Source: JAOTYV01 sp964469835 (lineage in GTDB: Bacteria; Pseudomonadota; Alphaproteobacteria; UBA8366). From it: DNA of 10,217 nucleotides. A model generated the notes under the pieces. That model saw only the letters and a list, made by a program, of their open reading frames with translations. It was not told the origin of the DNA and ran no database searches. The stretch covers positions 1-10,217 of the forward strand of contig CAYYBI010000496.1 of the NCBI GenBank assembly GCA_964469835.1, written 5' to 3'. A program made the translations under genes and the position numbers. Below, one piece after another: positions 6,764 through 10,217 of the stretch; within the stretch, counting starts at the first letter, position 1, and the number at the start of each line of letters is the position of its first letter.

Positions 6764-6775
6764 CCGTTCGAACGG
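6764..6775. promoter_or_regulatory. 12-base perfect palindrome upstream of the 68-residue gene
   Basis: CCGTTCGAACGG reads the same on both strands and lies 58 bases before the ATG at 6834. Its position and perfect symmetry suit an operator for a dimeric regulator, but no promoter elements around it could be fixed with confidence. Confidence 0.35.
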
Positions 6776-6833
6776 CCGCATATCAAAATTGACCACAGCG
6801 ATGCCTCCGGCTCATGCTTGAAAGGATTTCCGA

Positions 6834-7040
6834 ATGGAAGACGTAAAGATCGACCGCGACGCCATGGGCCGCCTGGCCAAGGCTTTGACGTTTATCCGCG
6901 GCGCGGACGATCCGACCGTGGCCGCGCTCAAGGCGGCCGCCGAGAGCGGTTCCGACAAAGACATCAAGACGGCCCGCACGATGTTTCTTAAAATGAAGCC
7001 GAGCGACCGCCAGGCCGCGTTGACCATGCTCGCCGATTGA
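6834..7040 (+). CDS. Small hypothetical protein (68 aa)
   Basis: I do not recognise this protein. It is short, charged and probably mostly alpha-helical, with two Ala-rich helical stretches (about 12-22 and 28-40) and a C-terminal KPSDRQAALTMLAD. It has no signal peptide, membrane segment or cysteines. It looks like a real gene: AAAGGA lies about eight bases before the ATG, codon use is GC-rich with G/C third positions, and it fills an otherwise empty gap. Its composition matches the chromosomal flanks rather than the A+T-richer SIR2 and Imm53 genes on either side, so it may be part of the original chromosome between two insertions. It converges on the Imm53 gene with 35 bases between the stop codons. 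Confidence 0.65.
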   Translation: MEDVKIDRDAMGRLAKALTFIRGADDPTVAALKAAAESGSDKDIKTARTMFLKMKPSDRQAALTMLAD

Positions 7041-7075
7041 CCAACGGCGTAACCAACCGAAACCTCGGCGTCGCT

Positions 7076-7387
7076 CTAGCGCACATACTTTTCCGCCCAC
7101 GCGAGAAATATCCGCAGCAGTTCTTCCAGTTTTTGAGGCCCCCCAAAGCCCTCAAATTTTGTTTCGCTTTTTTTGCAGTTGATCCAATCGTCTTCATCTT
7201 CATTCTGATATTCGACGGGCTGAAATTCCACAGTCTCCAAGTATGTGTCTGCCAAATCGACCCTCACGGCCCAGCCGGGATTGTCTAGCGTCTCAATCAC
7301 AACTCCATAACTGTGCTCCCAATCGTCGTCACAATTGGTCTCATACCAGTCCTGAATCCGTTTCAGCACATTGCGCATTGGCCACAT
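7076..7387 (-). CDS. Imm53 family immunity protein
   Basis: A 103-residue acidic protein that matches the Imm53 family along its length: VLKRIQDWY at 7-15, DDWEHSYGVVIETLDNPGW at 21-39, a DDW at 66-68 and FGGPQKLEELLRIFLAWAE at 81-99. Members are immunity proteins of bacterial polymorphic toxin systems: they sit in the cytoplasm and neutralise a cognate toxin domain by binding it. The ATG at 7387 follows an AGAGAAG-type site about 8 bases upstream on the minus strand; a second Met at codon 4 is possible. No toxin gene is visible within 3 kb on either side, so this is an orphan in this window. It is A+T-richer than the thioesterase next to it, in keeping with mobile accessory origin. Confidence 0.85.
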   Translation of the reverse strand: MWPMRNVLKRIQDWYETNCDDDWEHSYGVVIETLDNPGWAVRVDLADTYLETVEFQPVEYQNEDEDDWINCKKSETKFEGFGGPQKLEELLRIFLAWAEKYVR

Positions 7388-7447
7388 TTAATTTCTTCTC
7401 TTTGATTTCAGCATTACCGAAACAAAGCTTATAGTGCGATGTTAAGA

Positions 7448-7589
7448 ATTCCGGAAATGGTGGAACAGCGACCGAATCCGTCATTCTGAATTTCATCTGC
7501 TACCGGTTCGAGCTTCATCGCCAATCTTCCCCAACACCAAAAAATACGAGGACAGAAAGAAAATGCCAGACGAAGGATTCCGGAAATGG
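7448..7589. repeat. 13-base direct repeat around the thioesterase start
   Basis: ATTCCGGAAATGG occurs at 7448-7460, in the non-coding leader, and at 7577-7589, within codons 5-10 of the thioesterase gene. Sequence beyond the 13 bases does not match, so this is either a very short duplication or chance. Confidence 0.3.
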
Positions 7590-7973
7590 CTCGGCGTCGA
7601 GTACGAAGTCATGGAGGACGGCCACGCGGTGGTCGGGATGAACGTCACGGACGATATGCGCAATCTGCGGGGTGTCGTGCAAGGCGGCGTGATCGCGTCG
7701 CTGATCGATGTCGCGATGGCGACCGCGGCCGCGGGCGGCAATTACGACACGAGGCTACGCCCGATGGCAACGCTGGAGATAAAGGTCAACTACCTTGCCG
7801 CCGCGACGGGCAACCGGCTGACCGGCACCGCCGACGTGGTCCGCGCGGGATCGCGTAGCGCGGTTGTGCGCTGCGATGTGATCGACGGCACGGGAAAGAT
7901 TTGCGCAACGGGTCTCGGCACCTTCATGACGCGCCGCGTTCACGCGACCGACCCGAAGAACATGCCAGGCTGA
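7563..7973 (+). CDS. PaaI family (hot-dog fold) thioesterase
   Basis: A 136-residue protein of the typical single hot-dog domain length. The central helix motif is at 37-50 (GVVQGGVIASLIDV), where the usual HGG is QGG, a variation common in the family; D49 is a likely catalytic acid. The strand TLEIKVNYLAA (70-80) and the following ATGNRLTGTADVVRAG are also standard. Relatives hydrolyse acyl-CoA or aryl-CoA thioesters in the cytoplasm as tetramers, releasing CoA; the acyl group here is unknown. The ATG at 7563 has GAGGA at 7548-7552, 10 bases upstream, and further purines between. It is convergent with the luciferase-like gene. Its codon use returns to the GC-rich pattern, so it marks the right edge of the accessory patch. 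Confidence 0.88.
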   Translation: MPDEGFRKWLGVEYEVMEDGHAVVGMNVTDDMRNLRGVVQGGVIASLIDVAMATAAAGGNYDTRLRPMATLEIKVNYLAAATGNRLTGTADVVRAGSRSAVVRCDVIDGTGKICATGLGTFMTRRVHATDPKNMPG

Positions 7974-8013
7974 GTAATACACGGCCTGACCGCCGAACGC
8001 CTTGTGTGCCGCG

Positions 8014-9087
8014 CTAGTGGAGATCCTCGATGCGTGGCCCGACCTCTTCGGCCAACAGCCGCAGACTCTCATGGTCCCAGTCCGCGTCGTCGGAATCGGC
8101 GGTGATGCTCAGCAAGGTGCCAAAGCCGCCCGTGGCGCTGTGCAGCGCCCGGATCTTATCCTCGCATTCCATGGGATCGCCGACGATCCAGACGTTCTCC
8201 ATCAGGTAGTCGACGTCCACCGCCTCGTCGGGCATCGCCGGGTCGAGCTTGGTGCACTCGATCTGAATCGTGCCGACCCGGCTTGCATGTTGATGCTGCT
8301 CGTAGTTCCGGCCGAGCACGGCGCGCGCCCGCTCCCGCGCGATCGCGGGAGTCGGACCGACGAAAATATCGCGCGCCACCCGCCATTGGCTGCGGTCCGC
8401 CGTCCGGCCTGCGCTCGCCGCTCCTTCGGCCACCGACTCCCAATGGCCGGGGAGCAGCGTGCTGGAAAGCAGCGAGCTGGACATCGGGCTCCAGCCGCGC
8501 GCGCCGGCGATGTTCAACGACGAGGATTTGGGCGTGCTGGCCGCGACCGCGATAGGCGGATGGGGCAATTGCAGCGGCTTCATGTGCAGGCCCCGGTCGG
8601 TGACCGGATCCAGCGGAGGCGCCTCGATGTTGAAAAATTTTCCGTGATGAACGAAGCCGCCCTCGCTTTGCCATAGACCGAGAATGACCTCGAGCGCTTC
8701 CGCCGCGCGCGCCCTAGCCTCGCCCGGATCCAGCCCCATCAGCATCATGTCGGTCGGGATGCCACCGAGGCCGATGCCCCATTGAAAGCGTCCGCGCGCC
8801 AGATGATCGAGCATGGCCACGCGGTGCGCGAGATAGACCGGCTCATGCATGCCGAGCAGCGTTACCCCGGTGCCGAAACGGATTCGCTCGGTCAACGCCA
8901 ATGCCTTCGCGATCAGCAGGTCCGGCGCAGGCGCGTTCTCCCATTTCTCGGTGAAGTGTTCGCCCAGCCACGCTTCGGCGAAGCCCAGGCGATCGGCCGC
9001 GACCAACTGGTCGATATCGCGATCGTAACAATCCGCGACCGCCCGGTGCGGCGGGTGCAATGGCATCATGAACAACCCAAGCTGCAT
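8014..9087 (-). CDS. LLM-class (luciferase-like) flavin-dependent monooxygenase
   Basis: A 357-residue protein with the bacterial-luciferase-like TIM barrel. The N-terminus LGLFMMPLHPP, AEAWLGEHF at 37-45, the helix-strand stretch LTERIRFGTGVTLL (65-78) and HRVAMLDHLARGRFQWGIGLG (88-108) are characteristic of the family. These enzymes use reduced FMN, supplied by a separate reductase, and O2 to oxidise substrates such as terpenes, alkanes or sulfonates. The closest flavour is the limonene-monooxygenase-like group, but the substrate cannot be told from sequence alone. No flavin reductase gene is nearby. The ATG at 9087 has AAAGGA about eight bases upstream on the minus strand. It converges on the thioesterase with 40 bases between the stops. 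Confidence 0.9.
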   Translation of the reverse strand: MQLGLFMMPLHPPHRAVADCYDRDIDQLVAADRLGFAEAWLGEHFTEKWENAPAPDLLIAKALALTERIRFGTGVTLLGMHEPVYLAHRVAMLDHLARGRFQWGIGLGGIPTDMMLMGLDPGEARARAAEALEVILGLWQSEGGFVHHGKFFNIEAPPLDPVTDRGLHMKPLQLPHPPIAVAASTPKSSSLNIAGARGWSPMSSSLLSSTLLPGHWESVAEGAASAGRTADRSQWRVARDIFVGPTPAIARERARAVLGRNYEQHQHASRVGTIQIECTKLDPAMPDEAVDVDYLMENVWIVGDPMECEDKIRALHSATGGFGTLLSITADSDDADWDHESLRLLAEEVGPRIEDLH

Positions 9088-9399
9088 GGCGATATTCCTT
9101 TAGGGTCCGGCGGGATTTTGGGGAAGGCGGGCGCAGGGACCGCAAGCTTATCAGGTCGCGACCCGGTCGCGCCAGAACCGGCGGATAATCCCATCCGCCC
9201 GCGACGCATTCGGGCAAACCGGACGCGCCGCGACCGGGTATCGCTGCATGCGAGGTCTTGCAAATACCGCATCTGCTCTATTGAATTGGTCCGAATTCGG
9301 GGCGACGCGCGCGTGAAGGCGTCGGCCCGCATTTTGTCTCGGCCAATGGCCCAGTCTTATTCTTGTCGGCACCATCCAATCAGAAACAGGAAAAATAGA
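9088..9399. other. Intergenic region with nested inverted repeats, no gene
   Basis: No credible gene was found in these 312 bases between the divergent luciferase-like and SGNH genes. A 10-base inverted pair, ACCCGGTCGC (9161-9170) and GCGACCGGGT (9230-9239), encloses a smaller pair, GGCGGAT (9180-9186) and ATCCGCC (9193-9199). GGTCGCGACC (9154-9163) is itself a palindrome. The set could form a branched RNA or serve as binding sites for a regulator of the divergent genes. The rest, to about 9380, shows no clear promoter motif. Confidence 0.45.
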
Positions 9400-10217
9400 A
9401 TGACTTTCTGCGTGCACATTCGCCGAACAGGTTTAATAGCCGCGTCGATTCTGGCGGCGGCCGTTGCATTGGGCTCGGTTGCCGCCGCGGCCGAGGCGCC
9501 CAAGGTCAAGCCGGTCGCGAACGCATCACCCAAACGGCTTCTCTTCGTCGGCAACAGTTATCTGTATTACGGAGACAGCCTCCACAATCACGCCCGGCGG
9601 ATGGCGATCGAGGCGGACAAGGAAAATATGAAAGCCTACAAATACAAATCCGTTACAATCAGCGGATCCGCCCTTCACGACCACAACATCGACAGCTACT
9701 TAGAGCCGGGCAAGCTACGGGTGAAGAAGCCGTTCGAATGGGTCATCCTGCAGGGCGGCAGCGCCGTCGGCTGGTCGAAGAAGCGGCCCCCGATCTTCAA
9801 GAAAACCGTCGCCGAATTCGTCAAAAAGATCGAAGCGGCGGGCGCACAGGCCGCGCTCTACATGACCCAAGCCTATGTCAAGCCGCACAAGCGCGTGGAC
9901 CCGAACATGACACGCACATTGGAAGAAATTTACGTGGAGGCGGGCAACGCGAACGGCGCGCTGGTCATTCCTGTCGGCCTTGCCTTCGAGGAAGCCTACA
10001 AGCAGCGTCCGGACACCGCTTTCCACAAGACCTTCGACGGTTCCCATCCCAGCCTGATCGGGACATTTCTCGCCGCCAACGTGGTTTATGCGAGCCTGTA
10101 TGGCCGGTCGCCGGTCGGAAATCCGTACGACTATTACGGGAAAATCGACAAGGAGATGGTTACGTTCCTGCAGAAGGTTGCGAATAAGACCGTGCGCAAT
10201 TTCTACGGACGCGAATA
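9400..10217 (+). CDS. Exported SGNH/GDSL-type hydrolase, runs to the window edge
   Basis: 272 residues are visible and the frame is open to the last base; the final two bases (TA) may be the start of a stop codon, so the protein could be almost complete. The first 31 residues form a signal peptide (RRTGLIAASILAAAVALG…) with cleavage likely at AAA-EAP. The mature protein opens with RLLFVGNSY (46-54), the block-I motif with S53 as likely nucleophile, then SGSALHDH (88-95) and LQGGS (117-121). It ends with FDGSHPS (212-218), the block-V Asp-x-x-His with D213 and H216. This set marks an SGNH hydrolase, probably a periplasmic or secreted esterase or deacetylase; the substrate is unknown. AGGA at about 9388-9391 lies eight bases before the ATG. 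It is divergent from the luciferase-like gene. Confidence 0.82.
   Translation, partial: MTFCVHIRRTGLIAASILAAAVALGSVAAAAEAPKVKPVANASPKRLLFVGNSYLYYGDSLHNHARRMAIEADKENMKAYKYKSVTISGSALHDHNIDSYLEPGKLRVKKPFEWVILQGGSAVGWSKKRPPIFKKTVAEFVKKIEAAGAQAALYMTQAYVKPHKRVDPNMTRTLEEIYVEAGNANGALVIPVGLAFEEAYKQRPDTAFHKTFDGSHPSLIGTFLAANVVYASLYGRSPVGNPYDYYGKIDKEMVTFLQKVANKTVRNFYGRE

Noticed and set aside
5164..7562. Search for a mobile-element boundary (integrase, tRNA end, long direct repeats) around the accessory patch
   Set aside because: None was visible; the patch is called only from gene content and composition.
6..8002. 14-base match ACCGCCGAACGCCT at 6-19 and 7989-8002
   Set aside because: Short GC-rich match with no extension; the first copy is ordinary crotonase coding sequence, so chance is the simplest reading.
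7974..8013. Possible terminator in the 40-base gap between thioesterase and luciferase-like genes
   Set aside because: ACACGGC and GCCTTGTGT pair only with bulges and there is no T-run on either strand.
8002..8676. 224-codon plus-strand open frame opposite the luciferase-like gene
   Set aside because: Arg/Ala-rich shadow without motifs; the minus-strand gene is clearly the coding one.
9738..10187. 149-codon plus-strand open frame within the SGNH hydrolase
   Set aside because: Out of frame with the hydrolase, whose frame has a signal peptide and block I and V motifs and is open to the edge.

Overview
The window reads as chromosomal DNA from a GC-rich alphaproteobacterium, perhaps Rhodospirillales-like. 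This is an inference from G/C-ending codons, the mix of crotonase, MBL-fold, SDR, hot-dog thioesterase and luciferase-like genes, and the flavour of the intergenic sequence; there is no rRNA or other marker gene to confirm it. No tRNA, rRNA, CRISPR array or intact insertion sequence was found.

Left part (1-2926): the 3' end of an enoyl-CoA hydratase/isomerase-family gene is followed, with a 4-base overlap and a TTG start, by a MmcQ/YjbR-like small protein. An MBL-fold hydrolase of the LACTB2 type with complete metal ligands comes next. A convergent MFS_3-type exporter on the minus strand shares its stop codon region with the MBL gene.

Middle part (2927-5163): a secreted outer-membrane beta-barrel protein of the Phenol_MetA_deg ('transporter') type is divergent from the exporter. 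Behind it, at about 4222-4315, lies a decayed copy of the first ~25 codons of the exporter plus some leader sequence. It has lost its ATG and carries a frameshift. Then comes an SDR-fold protein on the minus strand that keeps the NAD(P) glycine motif but appears to have lost all four catalytic tetrad residues.

Accessory patch (about 5200-7400): base and codon use become visibly A+T-richer. It holds a standalone SIR2-like protein of the type found in anti-phage NADases, with a perfect 9-bp inverted repeat just ahead of its ribosome-binding region. A 68-residue hypothetical gene lies behind a 12-base palindrome. An Imm53-family immunity protein lies on the minus strand with no toxin gene in view. 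This patch is the best candidate for a defence or conflict-related insertion.

Right part (7563-10217): GC-rich housekeeping or catabolic content returns with a PaaI-type thioesterase, a convergent luciferase-like flavin monooxygenase, a 312-base intergenic stretch with inverted repeats, and an exported SGNH/GDSL-type hydrolase that runs to the last base.

The catabolic genes fit turnover of acyl-CoA or hydrophobic compounds, but they do not form one clear operon. Gene orientations alternate, so each is probably transcribed alone or in pairs.
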